This document shows, piece after piece, positions 1-6,711 of a stretch of DNA of 10,204 nt; positions within the stretch are counted from its first letter, which is position 1, and every line of letters starts with the position of its first letter. The notes under the pieces were generated by a model. That model was given only the letters and a program-made list of their open reading frames with translations. It ran no database searches and was not told the origin of the DNA. Source of the DNA: Deltaproteobacteria bacterium (GTDB taxonomy: Bacteria > Desulfobacterota > GWC2-55-46 > JAUVFY01); NCBI GenBank assembly GCA_030594025.1, contig JAUVFY010000037.1, positions 1-10,204 on the forward strand. Direction: 5' to 3'. A program made the position numbers and the translations under genes.

Positions 1-953
1 ACTTAAGCGATGTTAAGGGGCAGGAGCACGTAAAGAGGGCCCTCGAGGTCGCCGCCTCGGGCGGACACAACGTTTTGATGATAGGGCCCCCTGGTGCCGG
101 GAAGACGATGCTCGCAAGGAGGCTCCCCGCGATACTGCCCGACATGGCCCTCGAGGAGTCAATTGAGACGACCAAGGTCCACAGTGTGGCCGGCATGCTG
201 GATTCCGGGAGGGTGCTCGTAATCGAGAGGCCCTTCCGCTCCCCCCACCATACCATTTCAGACGTAGGTCTCATAGGAGGAGGGCAGGTGCCGAGGCCCG
301 GGGAGGTGAGCCTCGCCCACAACGGGGTGCTTTTCCTCGACGAGCTCCCGGAGTTCAAAAAGAACGTCCTCGAGGTCTTGAGGCAACCCCTCGAGGACGG
401 CCATGTCACAATATCGAGGGCCGCCATCTCTCTAACATACCCCTCGAGCTTCATGTTCGTGGGGGCCATGAACCCCTGTCCGTGCGGGTTTCTCGGCGAT
501 CCCATGAAGGAATGCCACTGCACCCCTCTTCAGATAAAGCGTTACAGGTCGAAGCTCTCGGGCCCTCTGCTTGACAGGATAGACATACACTGCGAGGTGC
601 CGGCCGTGAGGTTCAGGGAACTTACGAGCACAAAGGACGCGGAGCCTTCCACCGAGATAAAAAACAGGGTCAATACCTCAAGACATGTACAGGCAGAGCG
701 CTTCAGGGGTAAAAAAATATTCTTCAACAGCCGTATGGGCTCACGTCAGATAAAAAAATACTGCGAGGTGGATGAGGAAGCTAAAAGGCTCCTTGAGGCC
801 GCCGTCACAAGGCTCGGCATCTCGGCCAGGGCCTATACGAGGATCCTCAAGGTTGCAAGGACGATAGCCGACCTCGAAGGCGCCTCGGACATCATGGCCC
901 ACAACGTATCAGAGGCCATACAGTACAGGACACTCGACAGGCCGGTCGTGTAA
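1..953 (+). CDS. comM: ComM/YifB-family Mg-chelatase-like AAA+ ATPase, 3' part (5' end outside window)
   Basis: The frame is already open at the left edge: before the first internal ATG (75) it reads LSDVKGQEHVKRALEVAASGGHN, the conserved lead-in to the AAA+ domain, so the gene starts upstream and 75 is not the true start. Visible parts in order are Walker A GPPGAGKT (about 81-104), a Walker B-like LFLDELPEF, the cysteine-rich NPCPCGFLGD...CHCTP segment typical of this family, and a C-terminal Mg_chelatase_C domain with RILKVARTIADLEGA. ComM proteins are cytoplasmic hexameric helicases that promote branch migration during integration of transformed DNA; distant members are annotated only as YifB. 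The N-terminal Lon-substrate-like domain is off the window. The gene ends in DRPVV and a TAA. Its 3' end is echoed at 1951-1969 (see findings). Family assignment is firm; a role in transformation here is inferred. Confidence 0.95.
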   Translation, partial: LSDVKGQEHVKRALEVAASGGHNVLMIGPPGAGKTMLARRLPAILPDMALEESIETTKVHSVAGMLDSGRVLVIERPFRSPHHTISDVGLIGGGQVPRPGEVSLAHNGVLFLDELPEFKKNVLEVLRQPLEDGHVTISRAAISLTYPSSFMFVGAMNPCPCGFLGDPMKECHCTPLQIKRYRSKLSGPLLDRIDIHCEVPAVRFRELTSTKDAEPSTEIKNRVNTSRHVQAERFRGKKIFFNSRMGSRQIKKYCEVDEEAKRLLEAAVTRLGISARAYTRILKVARTIADLEGASDIMAHNVSEAIQYRTLDRPVV

Positions 954-971
954 ACCCCCCATTATTCCTTC

Positions 972-1000
972 TTGTATATTCGGAAGGCATAAGATATAAT
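972..1000 (+). promoter_or_regulatory. Sigma70-type promoter P1 for the response regulator
   Basis: A -35-like TTGTAT (972-977) and a perfect -10 TATAAT (995-1000) are separated by 17 nt. The pair starts 19 nt after the comM stop and lies about 95 nt before the regulator start, giving a 5' UTR of roughly 85 nt if transcription begins near 1007. A small hairpin, GGGT-TGAA-ACCC (1017-1028), would lie close to the 5' end of the RNA. A related promoter recurs at 1987-2015. Confidence 0.65.
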
Positions 1001-1093
1001 GCGACGGTTAAACTGCGGGTTGAAACCCCTGTAATTAGGAATTTTTAAAAGGGTAAGCGTTAAACGGCTGGACTTAATTGATGTGAGGGATAG

Positions 1094-1837
1094 ATGATAA
1101 CAAAGAACTCGAAAAACATCCTGCTTGCCGATGACTCCTCTTTTTTCAGGCTCAAACTCAGCACCATACTCAGCGAGGCGGGTCACCGGGTAACGTTCGC
1201 AGGCGACGGCAGGGAGGTCATAAAAAAGATCCAGGCGAGCCCGGACGGCATAGACCTCCTCATCCTTGACCTTCTTATGCCGCATGTAGACGGCTTCGGC
1301 GTGCTCGAGTGGATGAATGAGAACGGTTACTTAGGCCGGTTCCCTGTCCTGGCGGTAACGGGTGTATATGAGCCGGGCGAGGTGGTGGACCGGCTCAAGG
1401 CCCTCGGAGCGGACGGCTTCATGACAAAGGCCTTTTCCCCCGAGGAGATAGTTTATCGCATAAACCGGTTACTCTTTCCAGAAAAGACCGACCAGAGAAA
1501 CACAGACCAGAGGGTTCCTATTTCCGTTCCAGTCGACTACACGGTGAACGATACGACCTATACGGGATTTCTGCTCAACAGAAGTACCACCGGAATCTTC
1601 CTGCACACGATGATAGGCATCCTTCCAGAGACTGTGGTGAGGATGAAATTCTCCCTGCCCGGCTCGGACAGGGTCTTTGACGTCGAGGGCATTGTGATGT
1701 GGTCCACCTCTTTAAGCACGAGCAAAGGCCTGTTCATCGGAGCTGGTATAAAGTTCGATTCCCTTACGGATGAACAAAGGGAAGAACTGAGGCGCTTCGT
1801 TGATGAGGAAGCTAAAAGACGCTCACTTGATCGATAA
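1094..1837 (+). CDS. Response regulator: receiver (REC) domain fused to a PilZ domain
   Basis: This 247-residue protein has no DNA-binding output domain. The REC domain spans about residues 8-128: acidic pair D13/D14, phosphoacceptor D59 in LLILDLLMP, switch T89 and K112, all the residues needed for phosphotransfer. A PilZ domain follows from about 135 to 238. PilZ proteins bind cyclic di-GMP through an RxxxR motif and a D/NxSxxG motif. Here N162-R-S-T-T-G167 fits the second, but the first is out of register: R135 and R140 are five residues apart and N136 occupies the expected first Arg position. The protein probably links a two-component phosphorelay to c-di-GMP-dependent behaviour such as motility or exopolysaccharide. 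The partner kinase is not in the window. The start ATG has GAGGGA (1085-1090) just upstream. The gene has its own promoter (P1) and terminator, so it is likely monocistronic. Its C-terminal VDEEAKR matches ComM at the DNA level (see findings). Confidence 0.92.
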   Translation: MITKNSKNILLADDSSFFRLKLSTILSEAGHRVTFAGDGREVIKKIQASPDGIDLLILDLLMPHVDGFGVLEWMNENGYLGRFPVLAVTGVYEPGEVVDRLKALGADGFMTKAFSPEEIVYRINRLLFPEKTDQRNTDQRVPISVPVDYTVNDTTYTGFLLNRSTTGIFLHTMIGILPETVVRMKFSLPGSDRVFDVEGIVMWSTSLSTSKGLFIGAGIKFDSLTDEQREELRRFVDEEAKRRSLDR

Positions 1838-1849
1838 AAACCAGGGTCT

Positions 1850-1871
1850 GCCGGTTAAATGCCGGCTTTTT
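1850..1871 (+). terminator. Intrinsic terminator after the REC-PilZ gene
   Basis: The arms GCCGGT (1850-1855) and GCCGGC (1861-1866) pair over 6 bp, including one G-U, around the loop TAAAT, and are followed directly by five T. It sits 12 nt after the stop codon, with an A-run upstream (1836-1840). The stem is short but GC-rich. Confidence 0.7.
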
Positions 1872-1950
1872 AAATCTTTTGTCCTTTAAAGATTGCCCCG
1901 GGGCCATCAACGCCGGCCCTTCATTAAACGGTGTTTTCCTCTCACCCCCG

Positions 1951-2040
1951 CGACAGACCGGTCGTATAACCCCCAATCCTCCCATCTTGTATATTAAAGG
2001 GACATTAGTTATAATATAAAGATTAAACTCCCGAAAGGGA
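1951..2040 (+). repeat. Diverged second copy of the comM 3' end, promoter and 5' hairpin
   Basis: This segment aligns with 935-1028 in the same order. The last comM codons recur as GAC AGA CCG GTC GTA TAA, still DRPVV-stop, with only third-position changes from the original. A C-run follows, then CTTGTATATT, the -10 TATAAT at the same 17-nt spacing, TTAAACT, and a 4-bp hairpin with a GAAA loop (2029-2040) where the first copy has GGGT-TGAA-ACCC. The open stretch has no start of its own, so the coding part is a remnant rather than a gene. The spacing between copies is about 1,016 bp. Confidence 0.7.
1987..2015 (+). promoter_or_regulatory. Sigma70-type promoter P2 for the thioredoxin-fold/DUF255 gene
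   Basis: A -35-like TTGTAT (1987-1992), a 17-nt spacer and a perfect -10 TATAAT (2010-2015) make the same architecture and -35 sequence as P1. The gene it would drive starts at GTG 2088, giving a leader of about 65 nt. Confidence 0.65.
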
Positions 2041-2087
2041 AGCCAGTTATTAACAGCATATAAAGCACTATAAAATAGAGGTATACA

Positions 2088-4202
2088 GTGGAAGACAAAG
2101 AGCAACAAAAAGTTGCAAAAAGGGCCAACCGGCTCTTATACAGCAAGAACCCCTATCTCCTCCAGCACGCATTCAACCCTGTGGACTGGTATCCCTGGGG
2201 CCCGGAGGCCTTCGAAAGGGCAAAAAAGGAAAACAAGCCGGTGTTCGTCTCCATCGGGTACTCCACCTGCCACTGGTGCCACGTCATGGAGAAAGAGGTC
2301 TTCGACGACCCCGTTAGTGCGGAGTTCATGAACGAGGCCTTCGTGTGCGTAAAGGTAGACCGCGAGGAGCGGCCGGACCTTGACAGTATCTACATGGCCG
2401 CAAGCCAGATGCTTACCGGAAGCGGGGGCTGGCCACTTAATATAATCATGACACCGGATAAAAAACCCTTTTTTGCGGCGACCTACATCCCCAAGGAGGG
2501 TCGCTTCGGGCACATGGGGATGCTCGAGCTCGTCCCTGAGATAAAGGATGCCTGGAGAAAGAGAAAGGAAGAAGTTTTAAACTCAGCCGAACAGATAACC
2601 ACCGCCCTCAGGGAGGCTCCCCCTGCTGCCCCGGGAGAGGACCTGGGCACGGAGACCCTGAAGAGGGCCTTTGATCAGCTCGTCCAAAACTTTGATCCGT
2701 TGTTCGGGGGTTTCACCGATACACCCAAGTTCCCCACATCCCACAATTTATTTTTCCTTCTACGCTACTGGAAGAGGACCGGGGAGAAAAAGGCCCTCGA
2801 GATGGTCGATAAAACGCTCGATTCCATGCGCCGGGGCGGTATCTACGACCACCTGGGGTTCGGGTTCCACCGTTATGCAACGGACAGGGAATGGCTCGTA
2901 CCCCATTTTGAAAAGATGCTATACGACCAGGCCCTTATATCCATTGCATACATAGAGGCCTGCCAGGCAACCGGGAAAAGCGAATATGAGCAGACGGCAA
3001 GGGAGATATTCGAATATGTCTTCCGTGTCATGACCTCGCCAGAGGGCGGGTTCTACTGCGGGGAGGATGCTGACACCGAGGGCGTTGAAGGAAAATCCTA
3101 CCTCTGGAGAAAAGAAAAAATCGATAGGGTCTTAACCCCGGAGAAGGCCGAACTCGCAGTAAAACTCTTTAACGTCGAGGAGGAGGGCAACTTCACCGAG
3201 CCCCTGACCGGCGAGAGGACCGGGACAAATATACTGCACCTTAAGGGGTCTCTTAAAGATCTGGCCTCCGAGCTCAAGACACCCGAAGATGAATTGAAAA
3301 AACGCCTTGAGAGCGCGATGAAAAAACTCTTCGAAGAGCGTGAAAAGAGGGCTAAACCCCACAAGGATGATAAAATCCTAACCGACTGGAACGGCCTTAT
3401 GATAGCGGCCCTTGCAAAGGGAGCGCAGACCTTCGCCGAGCCCCGCTACGCTGGGGCTGCCGCAAAGGCCGCGGCGTTCATCCTTAAAAGTATGCGGACC
3501 GAGGACGGGGAGCTTTTGCACAGCTTTTGCGATGGCGAGGCCAGGGTCAGTGCGTTCCTCGACGACTATGCATTTTTCATCTGGGGCCTTATCGAGCTCT
3601 ACGAGGCAACTTTCATGGCGGGGTATTTAAAAGTGGCTATCGAGTTGAATGATATTTTAATTAAAAACTTCTGGGACGAAACCGAAGGCGGCTTTTACTT
3701 CACCGCGGGAGATGCTGAGGAACTCCCCGCACGCAAAAAGGAGGTCTACGACGGAGCCGTACCTTCGGGAAACTCGGTTGCGGCGTATAACCTTCTAAGG
3801 CTGGGCCGCATAACAGCGGACACTTCCCTTGAGGAAAAGGCCGCGAAGATTGTGAGGGTCTTTTCAAAGAGCGTCGTTCAGGCCCCCTCGGCCTATACGC
3901 AGCTCATGTGCGCGATTGATTTCGCCGTGGGTCCCACCTACGAGGTTACCGTTACGGGGGACTCGTCGGCAAGGGATACGAGAGAGCTTTTAAATACCCT
4001 CATGGGCCGGTTTGTTCCCAACAAGATCATGCTCTTCCGGCCCGCGGAAGTCGCTACACCGGAGATCTCCTCGATCGCGGGCTTTACCAGGGACCAGAAA
4101 AGCCTCGAAGGCAAGGCGACCGCATATGTGTGCCGTAACTACTCCTGCGAAACCCCGACGACGGACAGGGAAAGGATGCTCGAGCTTTTAGGTGAGAAGT
4201 AG
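2088..4202 (+). CDS. Thioredoxin domain-containing protein, YyaL/SSP411 (DUF255) family
   Basis: The protein has 704 residues, the usual length for the family (about 670-720). The N-terminal part (about 15-170) is a thioredoxin-like fold with the family signatures NPYLLQHAFNPVDWYPWG, YSTCHWCHVM (a CxxC redox motif), VDREERPDLD and GGWPLNIIMTPD. The rest is an (alpha/alpha)6-barrel like that of N-acylglucosamine epimerases and glycosidases, with PKFPTSHNL and GGIYDHLGFGFHRYATD...VPHFEKMLYDQA. It closes with the typical AYVCRNYSCETPTTD tail. No signal peptide or membrane segment is visible, so it should be cytoplasmic. The biochemical function of the family is not settled; the mammalian homologue is SPATA20. 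The start is GTG with GAGGT at 2078-2082, 5 nt upstream; no better start precedes it. It has its own promoter (P2), and no clear terminator is visible downstream. Confidence 0.93.
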   Translation: MEDKEQQKVAKRANRLLYSKNPYLLQHAFNPVDWYPWGPEAFERAKKENKPVFVSIGYSTCHWCHVMEKEVFDDPVSAEFMNEAFVCVKVDREERPDLDSIYMAASQMLTGSGGWPLNIIMTPDKKPFFAATYIPKEGRFGHMGMLELVPEIKDAWRKRKEEVLNSAEQITTALREAPPAAPGEDLGTETLKRAFDQLVQNFDPLFGGFTDTPKFPTSHNLFFLLRYWKRTGEKKALEMVDKTLDSMRRGGIYDHLGFGFHRYATDREWLVPHFEKMLYDQALISIAYIEACQATGKSEYEQTAREIFEYVFRVMTSPEGGFYCGEDADTEGVEGKSYLWRKEKIDRVLTPEKAELAVKLFNVEEEGNFTEPLTGERTGTNILHLKGSLKDLASELKTPEDELKKRLESAMKKLFEEREKRAKPHKDDKILTDWNGLMIAALAKGAQTFAEPRYAGAAAKAAAFILKSMRTEDGELLHSFCDGEARVSAFLDDYAFFIWGLIELYEATFMAGYLKVAIELNDILIKNFWDETEGGFYFTAGDAEELPARKKEVYDGAVPSGNSVAAYNLLRLGRITADTSLEEKAAKIVRVFSKSVVQAPSAYTQLMCAIDFAVGPTYEVTVTGDSSARDTRELLNTLMGRFVPNKIMLFRPAEVATPEISSIAGFTRDQKSLEGKATAYVCRNYSCETPTTDRERMLELLGEK

Positions 4203-4310
4203 CCGTGGGAGAGTTTAAAGCATACCATAATCCTACAAATCACCACCTGCAAAAGAAAAATCGCATTCACATTTTTAGATTTTGCATAAAAATATTCTAT
4301 GAGAATGGTC

Positions 4311-5450
4311 ATGATTTACCTCGATAACGCCGCTACAACATACCCCAAGCCCAAGCGCGTATATAAAAGGGTCGAAGAGATAATTAAAAATATCGGCGGG
4401 AATCCCGGAAGGTCGAGCCACACGATGGCCCTCGAGGCGAGCCGGGTTATATTTTCCACGAGAGAGGCCCTTGCAAAATTACTCAATATCCCGGACGCAT
4501 CGAGGATAGCCTTCACAAAGAACGCTACAGAGGCCGTGAATATCGCCCTCAAGGGGCTTTTAAGGTCCGGCGACCACGTCGTTACCACGTCCTTTGAGCA
4601 CAACTCCGTTGCAAGGACGTTTAAAAGGCTCGAGGCCGAAGGCATCGAGGTTACCAAGGTCAGTGGGGGCAGGGGAAAGAGCCCGGACCGTGTCGAGCCC
4701 GGGGACATAGAAAAGGCACTGACGGGAAAAACAAAACTCGTCTGCATAGTTCACGCCTCGAACGTATTCGGAACAATCGAGCCTGTCCCGGAGATAGGCG
4801 AGCTTTGCCGGGGAAAAGGTATAACCTTCATGGTCGACGGGGCACAGACAGCCGGAGCGGTGCCCATTGACATGGACTCCATGAATATAGACTTATTCGC
4901 CGGGACCGGCCACAAGGCCCTCCTGGGCCCACAGGGTACGGGTTTTATTTATATGAAAGAGGGTATAGAGCCGCCCCCGCTCGTAGACGGCGGCACAGGG
5001 GAGCTTACCGACGTTCTCGAGATACCCGACAGGCTCGAGACAGGGACCATTAATACCCCGGGGATAGGCGGGCTCGGAGCGGGAGTTGAGTTCATACTAA
5101 ACGAAGGGCTCACAAAGATAAAGGCCTATGAAGAAAAACTCCTGGGCCAGCTTATTCAAGGGCTCGGCAAGATAAAAGGCGTTAATATCCTCGGTACACC
5201 CGACGCAAAACAGAGGGTCGGGCTCGTATCGTTTACTATAGAAGGCCAGAACCCGGACGAGATCGGCATGAGGCTCGACCGGGAGTTTTCAATAATGGTT
5301 AGAGCAGGCACGCACTGTGCCCCTGATGCGCATATGACCGCGGGCACCCACCCAGAAGGGGCGGTGAGGGTGAGCCCTGGGTATTTCAACGAGCCCGAAG
5401 AGATAGAAGAGTTCATAAAGGCTGTAGAGTTTATAGCAAAGGGTTCGTAG
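4311..5450 (+). CDS. Cysteine desulfurase-family class V aminotransferase (PLP-dependent)
   Basis: The sequence opens with IYLDNAATTYPKP, the hallmark of NifS/SufS-like enzymes. The PLP-binding lysine lies in GTGHKALLGPQGTG (about residue 202), the preceding VDGAQTAGA holds the pyridine-contacting Asp, and the candidate catalytic Cys is in VRAGTHCAPDAH (about residue 336), followed by HPEGAVRVSPGYFN. These enzymes take sulfur from cysteine as an enzyme persulfide for Fe-S clusters or thiolated tRNA; this subgroup lacks a well-defined partner, so the acceptor here is unknown. Three in-frame ATGs lie close together (4299, 4305, 4311). I prefer 4311 because the encoded MIYLDNAAT matches the family start and GAGA (4301-4304) is correctly spaced, while 4299 has no ribosome-binding site. 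tsaD follows 53 nt downstream with no terminator between, so the two may share a transcript. Confidence 0.9.
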   Translation: MIYLDNAATTYPKPKRVYKRVEEIIKNIGGNPGRSSHTMALEASRVIFSTREALAKLLNIPDASRIAFTKNATEAVNIALKGLLRSGDHVVTTSFEHNSVARTFKRLEAEGIEVTKVSGGRGKSPDRVEPGDIEKALTGKTKLVCIVHASNVFGTIEPVPEIGELCRGKGITFMVDGAQTAGAVPIDMDSMNIDLFAGTGHKALLGPQGTGFIYMKEGIEPPPLVDGGTGELTDVLEIPDRLETGTINTPGIGGLGAGVEFILNEGLTKIKAYEEKLLGQLIQGLGKIKGVNILGTPDAKQRVGLVSFTIEGQNPDEIGMRLDREFSIMVRAGTHCAPDAHMTAGTHPEGAVRVSPGYFNEPEEIEEFIKAVEFIAKGS

Positions 5451-5503
5451 ACCCCGGGACGTAAAATAAGGTCAGTATACGGTAAAAAAGGTTAACAATA
5501 AAA

Positions 5504-6538
5504 ATGTTGATACTCGGCATTGAGACATCGTGCGATGATACCGCCGCCGCGGTCGTCCGTGACGGAACGAGGATACTCTCCTCGGTCGTGGCATCACAGG
5601 ACGCGATACACGGTGAGTACGGAGGGGTTGTGCCGGAGCTCGCCTCAAGGCGCCACATAGAGGACATAATCCCCGTAGTTGAAGAGGGCCTTAAAAGGGC
5701 CAACGTTAAGATGGACGATATCGACGCCATCGGAGTAACACAGGGGCCGGGGCTCGTGGGCTCGATCCTCGTGGGTCTTTCCTTTGCAAAGGCCGTATCC
5801 TACGTCAAGGGGAAGCCCTTTGTGGGTGTTAATCACCTGGAGGCCCACCCCCTTGCGGTCTTCCTCGAGGAGGAGGGAGAAAAAAAGGAAGTGCCGGAGT
5901 TCCCTTTCGTTGCGTTGATCGTATCCGGCGGACACACCGCACTACTTTCCTTCAATGACTTTATCGAATATAGAGTTCTCGGGCAGACAAGAGACGATGC
6001 GGCAGGCGAGGCCTTCGACAAGGTCGCAAAGCTTCTGGGCCTTGGCTACCCCGGGGGAGTCGCCATAGACAGGATTGCACGTGATGGAGACCCGGAGGCC
6101 TTTGCTTTTACTCGTCCCTATATTGCGAAAGGCAACCTGGAGTTCAGCTTCAGCGGCATAAAAACAGCCGTGCTTAACGTGGTAAAAGGGCTTGAAAGAA
6201 AAGGCCCCGTGGAGCGACTTCCAGATGAGACGGTAAAGGACCTCGCCGCGAGCTTCCAGGAGGCAGTGGTCGAAGTGCTTGTTACGAAGGCCCTCTGGGC
6301 GCTCGATAAGACCGGCTCGGTTAACCTCGTCTGTGCCGGGGGTGTTGCTTGCAACTCAAGGCTTCGCACGAGGCTTGACGAGATGGCCAGAGATAAGGGT
6401 ATAAGACTCTTCATTCCGCCCACTCATTTCTGCAGCGACAACGGCGCGATGGTGGCTGCGGCGGCATACCACATGGTTAAAAAGGGCATACGGGGGGAGC
6501 TCTCCATGAACGCGCGCCCCAGCTGGCAGCAGGGCTAA
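5504..6538 (+). CDS. tsaD: tRNA N6-adenosine threonylcarbamoyltransferase TsaD
   Basis: This 344-residue ASKHA-fold protein is full length for bacterial TsaD (formerly Gcp/YgjD). It transfers the threonylcarbamoyl group from threonylcarbamoyl-AMP to A37 of ANN-decoding tRNAs, forming t6A, with TsaB and TsaE as partners (neither is in this window). Visible signatures are ILGIETSCDDT (2-13), GGVVPELASRRH (40-51), TQGPGLVGSILVG, the metal-binding H111 and H115 in NHLEAH, the nucleotide-binding FPFVALIVSGGHTALL, DDAAGEAFDKVAKLLGLGYPGG, and SDNGAMVAAAA near the C-terminus. An AAGGT at 5488-5492 is 11 nt before the ATG, somewhat far. It probably shares a transcript with the upstream desulfurase-like gene. 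A hairpin that overlaps the stop codon, tandem repeats and terminators follow. No key residue is missing. Confidence 0.97.
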   Translation: MLILGIETSCDDTAAAVVRDGTRILSSVVASQDAIHGEYGGVVPELASRRHIEDIIPVVEEGLKRANVKMDDIDAIGVTQGPGLVGSILVGLSFAKAVSYVKGKPFVGVNHLEAHPLAVFLEEEGEKKEVPEFPFVALIVSGGHTALLSFNDFIEYRVLGQTRDDAAGEAFDKVAKLLGLGYPGGVAIDRIARDGDPEAFAFTRPYIAKGNLEFSFSGIKTAVLNVVKGLERKGPVERLPDETVKDLAASFQEAVVEVLVTKALWALDKTGSVNLVCAGGVACNSRLRTRLDEMARDKGIRLFIPPTHFCSDNGAMVAAAAYHMVKKGIRGELSMNARPSWQQG

Positions 6539-6552
6539 CAGGCATTGCCTGT
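6538..6552 (+). terminator. Hairpin at the tsaD stop codon
   Basis: ACAGGCA-T-TGCCTGT is a perfect 15-nt palindrome starting at the last base of the tsaD TAA. As RNA it would close a 6-bp stem with a 3-nt loop, or shorter, followed by a pyrimidine-rich TCTCTTTAT. By itself it is a weak terminator because it lacks a pure U-run. The T6 run at 6592-6597 follows a third repeat of TGCCT, which could replace the first as pairing partner. Confidence 0.45.
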
Positions 6553-6588
6553 CTCTTTATGCATTGCCTGTCTCTTTATGCATTGCCT
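6542..6588. repeat. 19-nt tandem direct repeat, 2.5 copies
   Basis: The unit gcattgcctgtctctttat occurs perfectly at 6542-6560 and 6561-6579; a third copy is cut after its first 9 bases (6580-6588). Absence of any mismatch points to recent slipped-strand duplication. It lies directly behind tsaD and is non-coding. Confidence 0.9.
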
Positions 6589-6649
6589 CGCTTTTTTAAT
6601 GGCACGCACATGGTAAAGGAATTGATGGATGATTACGAAGACCAGTACG

Positions 6650-6673
6650 ACAGGGCTAAGCCCTGTTTTATTT
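6650..6673 (+). terminator. Intrinsic terminator upstream of rsmA
   Basis: ACAGGGC (6650-6656) and GCCCTGT (6660-6666) form a perfect 7-bp stem with loop TAA, followed by TTTATTT. It separates the tsaD transcript from rsmA, implying that rsmA has its own promoter within the next 40 nt or depends on read-through. No convincing -35/-10 pair is visible in that interval. Confidence 0.75.
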
Positions 6674-6711
6674 AAAGGAATGTCATAAGCTTTGTTTCAT
6701 ATTAATAAAGT

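Noticed and set aside
962..1285. 107-codon - strand frame across the promoter P1 and the regulator start
   Set aside because: It overlaps the conserved REC domain and P1, with no ribosome-binding site or recognisable domain; a shadow frame.
1895..1904. GCCCCGGGGC palindrome in the 1838-2087 gap
   Set aside because: It is a perfect 10-nt palindrome but cannot form a hairpin with a usable loop, and no T-run follows. It may be chance in GC-rich DNA.
4203..4310. Promoter or terminator between the DUF255 gene and the cysteine desulfurase-like gene
   Set aside because: The AT-rich stretch has only poor -35/-10 matches and no stable hairpin with a T-run; not supported.
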